Source of the DNA: Actinomycetales bacterium
GTDB lineage: Bacteria > Actinomycetota > Actinomycetes > S36-B12
Direction: 5' to 3'
Length of the DNA: 64,000 nt
NCBI GenBank assembly: GCA_018970025.1
Contig: JAGWXF010000004.1
Coordinates: 1 to 64,000, forward strand
Every line of letters starts with the position of its first letter. Within the stretch, counting starts at the first letter, position 1. The position numbers and the translations under genes are program-made. This document shows positions 32,431-40,963 of this stretch, one piece after another. The notes under the pieces were generated by a model. The model ran no database searches, was not told the DNA's origin, and saw only the letters and a list, made by a program, of their open reading frames with translations.

Positions 32431-33954
32431 ATGCCCAATGATCGCCGCTGGTTGGTCCTGGCCGTGCTCTCCGGCTCCCTGCTGCTGGTCTCCCTCGACA
32501 ACACCATCGTCAACGTCGCACTGCCTCGACTGCAGGAGGATCTCGCCGCCACGACCAGCCAGCTGCAATGGGTCATCGACGCCTACTCCGTGCTCTTCGC
32601 CGGCACTCTGCTGCTCGCCGGCAGCCTGGGCGACCGCTTCGGCAGGCGGCGGATGCTGCTCACCGGCCTGGGCATCTTCATCATCGGCTCCCTCGGTGCC
32701 GTCATCTCACCGAGTGCTGATGCCCTCACCGCCTGCCGGGCGCTCATGGGCGTCGGCGGGGCCTTCATCATGCCCTCGACGCTCAGCATCCTGGTCCAGG
32801 TCTTCCCGGACCGAAAGGAGCGGGCCCAGGCCATCGGCATCTGGGCCGCCGTCGCCGGCGTCGGCATCGCCCTGGGCCCGATCCTCGGCGGCGTCCTGCT
32901 CGAGCACTTCAGCTGGCACGCCATCTTCTGGGTGAACCCCCCGATCGCCGTTGCGGCGATCATCGCGGTGCTCGCGATCGTCCCGGAGTCCAGGGACGCA
33001 TCCCGACCCGCGCTCGACCCGATCGGCGCCGTGCTGTCGACCCTCGGATTGGTCGCCCTGGTGATGACCGTCATCGGGCTGCCGGAGTCGGGGCTCGATG
33101 CCTTCACCATCACCCTGGCCGTGGGTGCCATCGCCCTGCTCTGCGGGTTCGTCTGGTGGGAGCGGCGGGCAGCGCGGCCCATGCTGCCGATGGAGCTCTT
33201 CGGCAACCGCCTGTTCAGCACCGCGATCATCTGCGTGGGGCTGGTCTACTTCGCCCTGATGGGCGCGATGTTCTTCCTGCCGCAGTTCCTGCAGCTGGTG
33301 CAGGGCATGACCCCGCTGCAGTCGGGGCTGAGCATGCTGCCGGCCGCCCTCGGGCTGCTCATCACCTCGACGATCAGCCCGCGACTGGCCCAGCGATTCG
33401 GCACCCGGCGGATCGTCGCCCTCGGCCTGCTCATCGTGATGATCGGCCTCGCCTCGTTCAGCACCTTCGTGCCGACCACCCCGACCTGGGCCATCGGCAT
33501 CGCACTGGCCTTCATGGCAGGCGGGCTGGGCATGACCCTGCCGCAGGCGACGAACGGGGTGCTCGCATCGGTGCCCAGCGAGCGCGCCGGGATGGGATCG
33601 GCCGTCAATGACGCCATCGCCGAGCTCGGCGGCTCCTTCGGGGTGGCCATCCTCGGCACCGCGATGTCCATCACCTATCGGCAGAACATCGAGGCGGCCA
33701 TCGACGCAGCACCCGATGCCGTCAGCCGCATCCCGGCCTCGGCGATCGATGCGGCCCGTGAATCGCTGGCCTCTGCCTCGATCGCCGCTGGGGCAGTCCC
33801 GAGCGACCTGGCCGAGGCCTACGGCGCCGTCGTCGGCCGTGCCTTCGTCTCCGGCATGGGCTGGGCGCTGTTCATCGGCGCTGGCATCGTCCTCATCGGC
33901 GCGCTCATCGCCTGGCGATTCTTCCCCGAGCGAGTCGAGCAGGCTGCTGAGTGA
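32431..33954 (+). CDS. MFS exporter, DHA2 (EmrB/QacA) family
   Basis: 507 residues, 14 predicted membrane helices as in DHA2 drug:H+ antiporters. Helix 1 ends LDNTIVNVALPRL (motif D1), followed by WVIDAYSVLFAG, the loop GDRFGRRR (motif A) and GPILGGVLLEHFSWHAIFWVNPP (motif C). It likely exports a toxic or amphipathic compound; substrate unknown. The frame stays open upstream to 32131 inside the reactivase gene, but ATG 32431 sits exactly 6 nt after a TACCCT hexamer. No regulator is adjacent. An open in-frame extension follows the stop. Confidence 0.88.
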   Translation: MPNDRRWLVLAVLSGSLLLVSLDNTIVNVALPRLQEDLAATTSQLQWVIDAYSVLFAGTLLLAGSLGDRFGRRRMLLTGLGIFIIGSLGAVISPSADALTACRALMGVGGAFIMPSTLSILVQVFPDRKERAQAIGIWAAVAGVGIALGPILGGVLLEHFSWHAIFWVNPPIAVAAIIAVLAIVPESRDASRPALDPIGAVLSTLGLVALVMTVIGLPESGLDAFTITLAVGAIALLCGFVWWERRAARPMLPMELFGNRLFSTAIICVGLVYFALMGAMFFLPQFLQLVQGMTPLQSGLSMLPAALGLLITSTISPRLAQRFGTRRIVALGLLIVMIGLASFSTFVPTTPTWAIGIALAFMAGGLGMTLPQATNGVLASVPSERAGMGSAVNDAIAELGGSFGVAILGTAMSITYRQNIEAAIDAAPDAVSRIPASAIDAARESLASASIAAGAVPSDLAEAYGAVVGRAFVSGMGWALFIGAGIVLIGALIAWRFFPERVEQAAE

Positions 33955-34065
33955 AGCAGGGTCTATGCCACTCACCGCTCCGCGCGCATTGCCGACATCG
34001 TGCCGGAGCCGGGACTGCCCGGCGAGACCGCGCTCGAGAGCCTGCTCATCATGCGAGGCGAGTGA
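33955..34065 (+). other. In-frame open stretch after the exporter stop
   Basis: Directly after TGA 33952-33954 the same frame stays open for 36 codons, ending at TGA 34063-34065, and reads protein-like text such as RIADIVPEPGLPGETALESLL. It could be a lost C-terminal part, readthrough extension or a chance frame. The remaining intergenic DNA to 34147 shows nothing else. Confidence 0.25.
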
Positions 34066-34125
34066 TGATTGCACACCTGAATGCCTCACTCGCTGACGCC
34101 CGCGAAGCGCATGACCTACCCGTGC

Positions 34126-34153
34126 TTGCCCTACCGTCATCGTGACCTAGGGT
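34126..34153 (+). promoter_or_regulatory. Promoter of a leaderless mRNA (gene at 34160)
   Basis: TTGCCC (34126-34131), 16 nt, TAGGGT (34148-34153), then 6 nt to ATG 34160. Both hexamers fit the housekeeping consensus reasonably. Confidence 0.55.
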
Positions 34154-34159
34154 CGGGCC

Positions 34160-36604
34160 ATGGCCGATCGCGCGCAGGTCGTCATCATCGGCGGCGGCAT
34201 CGTCGGAGCGAGCGTCGCGTACCACCTCACCACGCTCGGGATGACGGATGTGCTGCTTATCGAGCAGGGTCAGCTCTCGTCCGGAACCACCTGGCATGCC
34301 GCCGGCCTGGTCGGCCAGCTGCGGGCAACGGAGGCCGGCACCCGGCTCGTGCAGTACTCCGCGCGCCTGTACCAGTCGCTGGAGGCCGAGACCGGCCTGG
34401 CAACTGGGTACAAGCAGTGCGGGGGCGTCACCGTCGCGCGCACCCCGGAGCGGATGGTCCAGTTGCTGCGCACGGCCGCGGCCGCCGAGGCCTTCAACCT
34501 CGAGTGCGAGATCTGGACGCCTGCGCAGGCCAAGGCCAAGGTCCCGATCCTGGAGACCTCGGACCTCCAGGGCGCGATCTGGCTGCCGCTGGACGGAACG
34601 GCCAATCCCACCGACGTCACGCAGTCGCTCGCCAGGGGTGCGCGGATGCGCGGTGCCCGCATCATGGAGCGCACTCGGGTCATCGGGATCACCACCGATC
34701 GCGGGGTCGTCACCGGCGTGCAGACCGACGCCGGGGAGATCGAGGCCGAGATTGTGGTCAACTGCGCCGGCCAGTGGGCCAAGGCCGTCGGCGCCATGGC
34801 CGGGGTGACCGTCCCGCTCCACTCGGCGGAGCACTTCTACGTGGTCACCGACCAGATCAAGGGGGTCGATCGCATGCTGCCGATCCTGCGCGACCCGGAC
34901 GGCTACACCTACATGAAGGAGGAGGTGGGCGGCCTGGTCGTCGGCGGGTTCGAGCCTGTCGCCAAGCCCTGGGTCGCTCCCGACCAGCTGCCGTACCCAT
35001 TCGAGTTCCAGCTGCTGGACGAGGACTGGGACCATTTCGCGATCCTGATGGACAGTGCCCTGCATCGGGTTCCGGTGCTGCAGGAGACCGGGATCCGGAA
35101 GTTCTACAACGGCCCGGAGAGCTTCACCCCGGATAACCAGTTCATCCTCGGCCAGGCGCCATCCCTGCGGAACTTCTTCGTCGCCGCCGGGTTCAACTCG
35201 GTTGGCATCGCCTCAGCAGGAGGGGCCGGCAATGCACTGGCCCAGTGGATCGTCGCCGGCGAGCCGCAGTCGGACCTGATGAGCGTCGACATCCGCCGCT
35301 TCGCCGGCTTCAACGGGAACAACGCCTGGCTGCATGACCGGGTCGGCGAGGTCCTCGGCCTGCACTACGCCGTCCCGTGGCCGAACCGGGAGTTCCTCAC
35401 CGCCCGGCCCTTCCGCCGCTCCCCCGTCCACCAGCGCCTCGAGCAGGCCGGCGCCTGCTTCGGGTCGCGGATGGGCTGGGAGCGTCCCAACTTCTTCGCA
35501 CCCCCCGGAAACGACCCGGTCATCGAGTACGCCTGGGGCAAGCAGAACTGGATCGGCTGGGTCGATGCCGAGCAGCGTGCCGCCCGCGAGGCGGTGGCCC
35601 TGTTCGACCAGACCTCCTTCGGCAAGCTGCTGATCACCGGGGCCGATGCGCACGTCCTGCTGCAGTGGCTGTGCACTGCCAACGTCGACGTCCCGGTCGG
35701 GCGCACGGTCTACACCGGCGTGCTCAACGAGCGGGGCACCTACGAGGCCGACGTCACCCTGACCAGGATCGCCCATGACGAGTACCTGTGGGTGACCAGC
35801 GCGGGGTCGCCGGTTCGTGATCGCGACTGGATCCTGCGCCATATCACGCCGGGGCAGCAGGTCAACGTCGTCGACGTCAGCAATGCCCTGGCCGTCTTCG
35901 GGGTCATGGGGCCGCGCTCGCGCGAACTGCTGCAGTCCCTGACCCGATGCGACCTCGGCAACGAGGCGTTCGGCTTCGGCACCAGCCGGGAGATCGACCT
36001 GGGCTACTCGACCGTGCGCGCCACCCGGATCACCTACGTCGGCGAGCTCGGCTGGGAGCTGTACGTCCCGGTGGAGTTCGCCGTCGGGGTCTACGACCTG
36101 CTCGTGCAGGCCGGTGAGCCGCTCGGCCTGGCCCAGGCGGGCTACTACGCCATCAATGCCCTGCGGCTGGAGAAGGGCTACCGCGCCTTCGGCGCCGAGC
36201 TGACGCCTGACTACGGCCCGGTGGAGGCCGGGCTGCTCTTCGCCACCAAGCTGCGCACCGACATCCCCTTCATCGGCAGGACGGCGGTGGAGTCCGCTCG
36301 GGAGCACGGGGTCCGGCGACGGCTGGTGAGCTTCGTGCTGGACGACCCGGATGCCATGATGTGGGGCGGGGAGCTGCTGCTACGGGATGGCATCGGCACC
36401 GGGCAGGTGACGTCAGCGGCCTACGCGACGACCACGGGCGCCTGCGTGGGGCTTGCCTACGCCTGGCATCCCGATGGGGAGCTCATCACGGATGACGACC
36501 TGACGACAGGTGCCTGGCAGGTCAATGTCAGCGGCACGCTGATACCGGCCCGGATCAGCCTGCGGGCTCCCTACGACCCCGCGAACGCACGCATCCGCGC
36601 CTAG
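34160..36604 (+). CDS. Dimethylglycine/sarcosine dehydrogenase-like flavoenzyme (DAO + GcvT domains)
   Basis: 814 residues. The N-terminal half is an FAD-dependent DAO domain (VVIIGGGIVGASVAYHL), with SSGTTWHAAGL; the His there is the covalent FAD site of DMGDH and SDH. Then comes the FAO_M linker (ANNAWLHDRVGEVLG), and from about 440 a GcvT-like folate domain with VPVGRTVYTGVLNERG, TYVGELGWELYVP and ALRLEKGYRAFGAELT. It should demethylate an N-methylated glycine derivative with transfer of the one-carbon unit to tetrahydrofolate. Neighbouring amine-catabolic genes fit, but which methylamine is used is unclear. Confidence 0.88.
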   Translation: MADRAQVVIIGGGIVGASVAYHLTTLGMTDVLLIEQGQLSSGTTWHAAGLVGQLRATEAGTRLVQYSARLYQSLEAETGLATGYKQCGGVTVARTPERMVQLLRTAAAAEAFNLECEIWTPAQAKAKVPILETSDLQGAIWLPLDGTANPTDVTQSLARGARMRGARIMERTRVIGITTDRGVVTGVQTDAGEIEAEIVVNCAGQWAKAVGAMAGVTVPLHSAEHFYVVTDQIKGVDRMLPILRDPDGYTYMKEEVGGLVVGGFEPVAKPWVAPDQLPYPFEFQLLDEDWDHFAILMDSALHRVPVLQETGIRKFYNGPESFTPDNQFILGQAPSLRNFFVAAGFNSVGIASAGGAGNALAQWIVAGEPQSDLMSVDIRRFAGFNGNNAWLHDRVGEVLGLHYAVPWPNREFLTARPFRRSPVHQRLEQAGACFGSRMGWERPNFFAPPGNDPVIEYAWGKQNWIGWVDAEQRAAREAVALFDQTSFGKLLITGADAHVLLQWLCTANVDVPVGRTVYTGVLNERGTYEADVTLTRIAHDEYLWVTSAGSPVRDRDWILRHITPGQQVNVVDVSNALAVFGVMGPRSRELLQSLTRCDLGNEAFGFGTSREIDLGYSTVRATRITYVGELGWELYVPVEFAVGVYDLLVQAGEPLGLAQAGYYAINALRLEKGYRAFGAELTPDYGPVEAGLLFATKLRTDIPFIGRTAVESAREHGVRRRLVSFVLDDPDAMMWGGELLLRDGIGTGQVTSAAYATTTGACVGLAYAWHPDGELITDDDLTTGAWQVNVSGTLIPARISLRAPYDPANARIRA

Positions 36605-36617
36605 TGCACGCAACGGA

Positions 36618-36658
36618 TCGGGCCGGGCCAGGAGCGCGAACCTCCCGACCCGGCCCGA
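36618..36658. terminator. Hairpin between convergent genes
   Basis: TCGGGCCGGG (36618-36627) and CCCGGCCCGA (36649-36658) can pair over a 21-nt loop between two genes ending at 36604 and 36675. Probably a bidirectional terminator. Confidence 0.55.
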
Positions 36659-36674
36659 ACCGGTGCGAACTGCC

Positions 36675-38363
36675 CTAGACGCTCTGGGTTCCCGGAGGCT
36701 GGTGGATGCCCTTGCCCTCATGCTCCAGGGCAATCTCATCCGCTGAGCTCATGCCGGCCGGCAGGTCGATCGTCGTCTTCGGGCCGGTGAACCACTTCTT
36801 CGCCGACAGGTGCCAGCCGATCCACAGGGCAATCAGCAGCGCGCCGAGCACGATGGGCGCGTAGTTGACGAACTTCCAGTCGAAGGCAACCTCCGCCTCG
36901 CTCGGCGAGCCGAGCAGGCCTCGCATGAACCCAGGCGCACCCGCCGGGTAGAGCGGCAGGATGAAGAACACCGAGGTGATGACGATCTCCAGGACTGCCA
37001 GCGGTGCCATCCACTTCCACTTGCTGCCGAGGTTCCAGGAGCCCTGCTTGAAGGCCGAGCCGACCTTCCAGCGGTAGAAGATCGGGATGGCGAATGCCAG
37101 GTACAGCCCGATCACGCCGATCGACACGATGGCGAAGAACGCGGTCACGCTGTAGATGGGCGCATCATCCGTCCCGATGTTCACCTTCCACAGGGCCGGC
37201 AGCGTCAGGATGAAGCCGACCACCGCCACGGCGATCACCGCCATGACCGGGGTCTTGCTCCTGTTCAGCCGCGACCAGTACTTCGCTCCCGGGACGGCGC
37301 CGTCGCGGCTGAACGCGAACAGCATCCGGGAGGCGGAGGTCAGGCAGGCGGTCGTGCAGAACAGCTGGCCGATGGTCGCGACCATGAGCACGGTGCCGGA
37401 CATCGCCGGCGTCAGCGCCTGGTCGAAGATCACCTGCACGCCACCCCCGCCGGCCGAGACAGCCTGGGGATCCTGGACGGCGAACAGGAAGGCAAGCAGC
37501 AGGATCCAGCCGCCGATGGCCGAGTAGAAGATCGACCGCCAGATGCCCTTCGCCGCGCCGTTGGCCGCACCCTGGGTCTCCTCCGACAGGTGGGCGGAGG
37601 CGTCATAGCCGGTGATCGTGTACTGGGTCAGCAGGAAGCCCAGGGGCAGCACGTAGAACCAGAAGCCCGGCCCCCCGGTCTCGCCGCCGTACAGGCCACC
37701 GGTGTTGTTGACCTCGCCGAAGAAGACATTGCCGATATCCCAGTGGGTGGCACCTTCCTTGAGGAAGAACACCAGGACGATTACCACGAAGGACGCTCCG
37801 GCCACATGCCACCACACCGAGATGTTGTTGAAGATGGCCAGCAGCTGGCTGGAGAAGATGTTGACGACCGAGACGAAGACCAGGATCACCACGAAGATGA
37901 CGAAGACCCGCTCCAGTGAGTAGCCAGCCGCCCATGACTCGCTGAACCGGCTCATCGCATAGTCGAAGAAGGTCGCGGCACCGTAGGCAACCGAGGCGAC
38001 GATCGCGACCAGGCCGGCAAGATTGAGCCAGCCGGTGTAGTAGCCGGCCTTCACGCCGCCGAGCTTGGATGCCCACCAGTAGATGCCGCCGCTGGTCGGG
38101 TAGGCCGAGACGAGCTCGGACATGCAGAAGCCAATGAGCAGGATGAAGATCGCGATGACCGGCCACCCGATCGCGATGGCAATGGGGCCGCCGTTGTTCC
38201 AGCCGAAGTAGAACGTGGTGAAGCAGCCGGCAAGGATCGAGATGATCGAGAAGGAGATCGCGAAGTTGGAGAATCCGCTCCACGTCCGACTGAGTTCCTG
38301 CTTGTAGCCGAGCTCGGCGAGTTTCGCCTCATCGTCATTGAGCTTGGTTGCTTCAGACACCAT
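36675..38363 (-). CDS. APC-family amino acid/polyamine permease
   Basis: 562 residues, about 12-14 membrane helices. LAELGYKQELSRTWSGFSNFAISFSIISILAG is the typical cytoplasmic start and first helix of amino-acid/choline-like permeases (AAT family near BAT1 and GABA permeases). Later: GYDASAHLSEET and SRDGAVPGAKYWSRLNR. It would import an amine, choline or amino acid. Three starts compete (38384, 38363, GTG 38360); AGGAGG just before 38363 favours one of the last two. It is next to a kinase of choline-kinase type on the same strand, with 69 nt between, suggesting joint expression. Confidence 0.85.
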   Translation of the reverse strand: MVSEATKLNDDEAKLAELGYKQELSRTWSGFSNFAISFSIISILAGCFTTFYFGWNNGGPIAIAIGWPVIAIFILLIGFCMSELVSAYPTSGGIYWWASKLGGVKAGYYTGWLNLAGLVAIVASVAYGAATFFDYAMSRFSESWAAGYSLERVFVIFVVILVFVSVVNIFSSQLLAIFNNISVWWHVAGASFVVIVLVFFLKEGATHWDIGNVFFGEVNNTGGLYGGETGGPGFWFYVLPLGFLLTQYTITGYDASAHLSEETQGAANGAAKGIWRSIFYSAIGGWILLLAFLFAVQDPQAVSAGGGGVQVIFDQALTPAMSGTVLMVATIGQLFCTTACLTSASRMLFAFSRDGAVPGAKYWSRLNRSKTPVMAVIAVAVVGFILTLPALWKVNIGTDDAPIYSVTAFFAIVSIGVIGLYLAFAIPIFYRWKVGSAFKQGSWNLGSKWKWMAPLAVLEIVITSVFFILPLYPAGAPGFMRGLLGSPSEAEVAFDWKFVNYAPIVLGALLIALWIGWHLSAKKWFTGPKTTIDLPAGMSSADEIALEHEGKGIHQPPGTQSV

Positions 38364-38432
38364 GCCTCCTGTTGAGATGGACACCGCCTTGCGGCGAGGC
38401 CTTCAGGCGGACGATAGCGGCGCAGGGCACCC

Positions 38433-39404
38433 TCAGGCAGGGTTTCCGGGCAAGTCACCGGAGGAGGCCGAGCCCGTCGCTTCCGCCGTGCCGACCGCGT
38501 CGAGCCAGCTATCGAAGTCCATACTGTCGAACTCGGCCACTGCCCGCTCGTACTTCTCCATCCCCCAGGACCAGTAGTCGAAGTCGATCGAGCTGGTTGC
38601 CTGCTGGATCGATGCCCACAGCGTCCACCCGTACTTCGACATCAGCGCCCACAGGCGGGCGCGAGCGATGCGGGCTGGGGTCGCCTGGCCCCAGTAGGCC
38701 TCCACCAAGGGCTCGAGCTGATCCAGCGGCAGCGTGGACTCGCTCCAGATGTTGCCGATCTCGAAGCTGGCCTCGTTCATCCCGGAGTACTCGTAGTCGA
38801 TGATCCAGATGCGCTCGCCGTCATCGATCAGGTTCGCTGCCAGCAGGTCGTTATTGCACGGGACGAGCCGCTCCCGGACGCCCTGCATGGCCGCTCGCAC
38901 CCGGGCGACCTGCGGGGCGAACTCCTCATAGCGATCAGGCAGGCGGTATCCCCGCTCGCGCACCAGGGCCAGGTAGCGGGCCTGGATATCGAACATGTCG
39001 AAGGACTGGGCGAAGGCCGGCCCGGCATGCAGGATCCGGCAGGCCTGCGCGATGCGAGGCAGGTTGGCGGGGCTGCGGACGTCCGCCTCGGTGAAGGTCC
39101 TGCCCCGGACCCAGGCCACGACCAGGGCGCCGGCACCCGGCTGGTACTCGATCACGGCCGGTGCCGCTCCGGAGGCCGCTGCCGCGACCGAGTTCAGGTA
39201 CTCGTTCTCCCGGTCGATCGCGAGGTCCGATCCCTGCGGATCGGACAGGCGCACCACGACCGAGTGATCATCGAGGTCAACCCGGTAGTTGCGGTTGGTG
39301 ATCCCGCCCTCCAGGGACGTGACGCGTCGGGCGCCCGCCAGGCAGCCGACCTGCCGCAGCCGACTGGCATCGGCGGCATCGACCCCTGCCAGCACCTCGT
39401 CCAC
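38433..39404 (-). CDS. Choline/ethanolamine-kinase-like phosphotransferase
   Basis: 323 residues. LEGGITNRNYRVDL is the nucleotide loop, PCNNDLLAANLID the catalytic loop and WIIDYEYSGMNEASFEIGN the metal-binding loop of LicA/choline kinases. It probably phosphorylates choline, ethanolamine or a related amino alcohol imported by the adjacent permease. The frame stays open far upstream to 40430, but that is antisense to the ligase gene; GTG 39404 has TAGCCT 7 nt upstream, a leaderless pattern. It is divergent from the glutamine-synthetase-like gene. It is not closely alike to the BMC kinase at 18238. Confidence 0.83.
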   Translation of the reverse strand: MDEVLAGVDAADASRLRQVGCLAGARRVTSLEGGITNRNYRVDLDDHSVVVRLSDPQGSDLAIDRENEYLNSVAAAASGAAPAVIEYQPGAGALVVAWVRGRTFTEADVRSPANLPRIAQACRILHAGPAFAQSFDMFDIQARYLALVRERGYRLPDRYEEFAPQVARVRAAMQGVRERLVPCNNDLLAANLIDDGERIWIIDYEYSGMNEASFEIGNIWSESTLPLDQLEPLVEAYWGQATPARIARARLWALMSKYGWTLWASIQQATSSIDFDYWSWGMEKYERAVAEFDSMDFDSWLDAVGTAEATGSASSGDLPGNPA

Positions 39405-39411
39405 CAGCCGA

Positions 39412-39417
39412 AGGCTA
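39412..39417 (-). promoter_or_regulatory. Putative -10 element for a leaderless mRNA (gene at 39404)
   Basis: TAGCCT on the minus strand, 7 nt, GTG 39404. Confidence 0.45.
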
Positions 39418-39530
39418 GGCCCCCGGCTTGGCCCGAGTGGCGAATTGCCGGTTCCCGGTGACGGATTCGAGCGGGTACGGCAGGGTGTGCATGATGGGGT
39501 GACCGATCCCGGACGCGTGAGGGAGCACTG

Positions 39531-40895
39531 ATGGAGCGCAGGCCGCCGCTGGACCTGGAGACCGTTCGGCGCGAGATCGAGGCCGGGGAGATCGACACGG
39601 TGGCGGTATCGATCACCGACATGCAGGGCAGGCTGCAGGGCAAGCGCATCCACGCCCGGTACTTCCTCGATGAGGTCATCGGCCATGGCACCGAGGGCTG
39701 CAACTACCTGTTCGCCGTCGATGTCGACATGAACACGGTCGGCGGCTACGCGATGTCCTCCTGGGATACCGGCTACGGCGACATGGTCATGCGGCCGGAC
39801 TTCACCACCCTGCACCGGATTCCGTGGCAGCCCGGGACGGTCGGGGTGCTCTGCGACACCCTCCACGAGGACGGCTCCCCGGTGAGCGCCTCCCCCCGGC
39901 AGGTCCTGCGCCGTCAGCTCGACCGGCTCGATGCCGCGGGCATGCGGGCGTTCTGCGGCACCGAGCTGGAGTTCATCGTCTTCCGGGACTCCTACGAGCA
40001 GGCCTGGCAGACCGGCTATCGGGACCTCACCCCGGCGAACCTCTACAACGTCGACTACTCGATGCTCGGCACGGCCCGGGTCGAGCCGCTGCTGCGTCGC
40101 ATCCGCAATGAAATGTACGCGGCCGGAATGACGGTCGAGAGCGCCAAGGGCGAGTGCAACCTCGGCCAGCATGAGATCGCCTTCCTGTATCGCGATGCCC
40201 TCGGCACCTGCGACAACCACGTCATCTACAAGACGGGTGCCAAGGAGATCGCCAGCCAGGAGGGCATGGCGCTGACGTTCATGGCGAAGTTCAACGAGCG
40301 CGAGGGCAACTCCTGCCACGTCCACCTGTCCTTCCGCGGCACGGACGGCTCGCTGGTGATGGCGGACGACTCCGACGACAACGGCCTGTCGCCGCTCGGC
40401 AAGGCCTTCATCGCCGGTCAGCTCGCCCACTCCGCCGAGCTGACCTTGCTACTGGCCCCGAATATCAACTCCTATAAGCGATACGTTCCCGGCTCATTCG
40501 CCCCGACCGCCCTGCGCTGGGGCCGGGACAACCGCACGGTGGGCTTCCGGCTCGTCGGCCATGGGCCCTCGCTGCGGCTGGAGAACCGCGTCCCGGGCGG
40601 TGACGTGAACCCGTACCTTGCCGTGGCGGGCATCGTGGCGGCCGGCCTCGACGGCATCGAGCGCAGCCTGCCGCTCGAGCCGGAGTTCATCGGCAACGGA
40701 TACGCATCGGAGTCGGCCCGCGTGCCGGCGACCATGGCCGATGCCCTGCGCCTATGGGAGTCATCGACGTGGATCCGGGATACCTTCGGCAGTGACGTCC
40801 AGGAGCACTACGCCAACATGGCGCGGGTCGAGCTCGATGCCTTCGGCCGGGCCGTCACCGACTGGGAGCGCTACCGGTCCTTCGAGCGCATGTAG
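39531..40895 (+). CDS. Glutamine-synthetase-family gamma-glutamyl-amine ligase
   Basis: 454 residues. The GS fold is clear: GTELEFIVFRDSYE (metal Glu residues), ESAKGECNLGQHEIAF, NEREGNSCHVHLSF (metal and ATP residues), PNINSYKRYVPGSFAPTALRWGRDNRTVGFR and LENRVPGGDVNPYLAVA. The length, C-terminus and absence of the adenylylation Tyr region point to the GlnA3/GlnA4/PuuA branch, which ligates glutamate to polyamines or to ethanolamine. With the next genes (aldehyde dehydrogenase, SDR, gamma-glutamyl hydrolase) it suggests breakdown of an amine or amino alcohol through gamma-glutamyl intermediates. GAGGGAG precedes ATG 39531. Confidence 0.87.
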   Translation: MERRPPLDLETVRREIEAGEIDTVAVSITDMQGRLQGKRIHARYFLDEVIGHGTEGCNYLFAVDVDMNTVGGYAMSSWDTGYGDMVMRPDFTTLHRIPWQPGTVGVLCDTLHEDGSPVSASPRQVLRRQLDRLDAAGMRAFCGTELEFIVFRDSYEQAWQTGYRDLTPANLYNVDYSMLGTARVEPLLRRIRNEMYAAGMTVESAKGECNLGQHEIAFLYRDALGTCDNHVIYKTGAKEIASQEGMALTFMAKFNEREGNSCHVHLSFRGTDGSLVMADDSDDNGLSPLGKAFIAGQLAHSAELTLLLAPNINSYKRYVPGSFAPTALRWGRDNRTVGFRLVGHGPSLRLENRVPGGDVNPYLAVAGIVAAGLDGIERSLPLEPEFIGNGYASESARVPATMADALRLWESSTWIRDTFGSDVQEHYANMARVELDAFGRAVTDWERYRSFERM

Positions 40896-40963
40896 GTTCC
40901 TTCCACCGCCGTCCGCGGCCTCCCTGGCGTACCGGGGAGCGCGCATCACCCGTCAGGAGCACC

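Noticed and set aside
34160-36604. PuuB-type gamma-glutamylputrescine oxidase for the neighbouring cluster
   Set aside because: The C-terminal GcvT domain and covalent-FAD His motif show it is of the dimethylglycine/sarcosine dehydrogenase type.
39405-40430. Upstream extension of the choline-kinase-like gene
   Set aside because: It is antisense to the glutamine-synthetase-like ligase, and kinase homology begins only near 39404.
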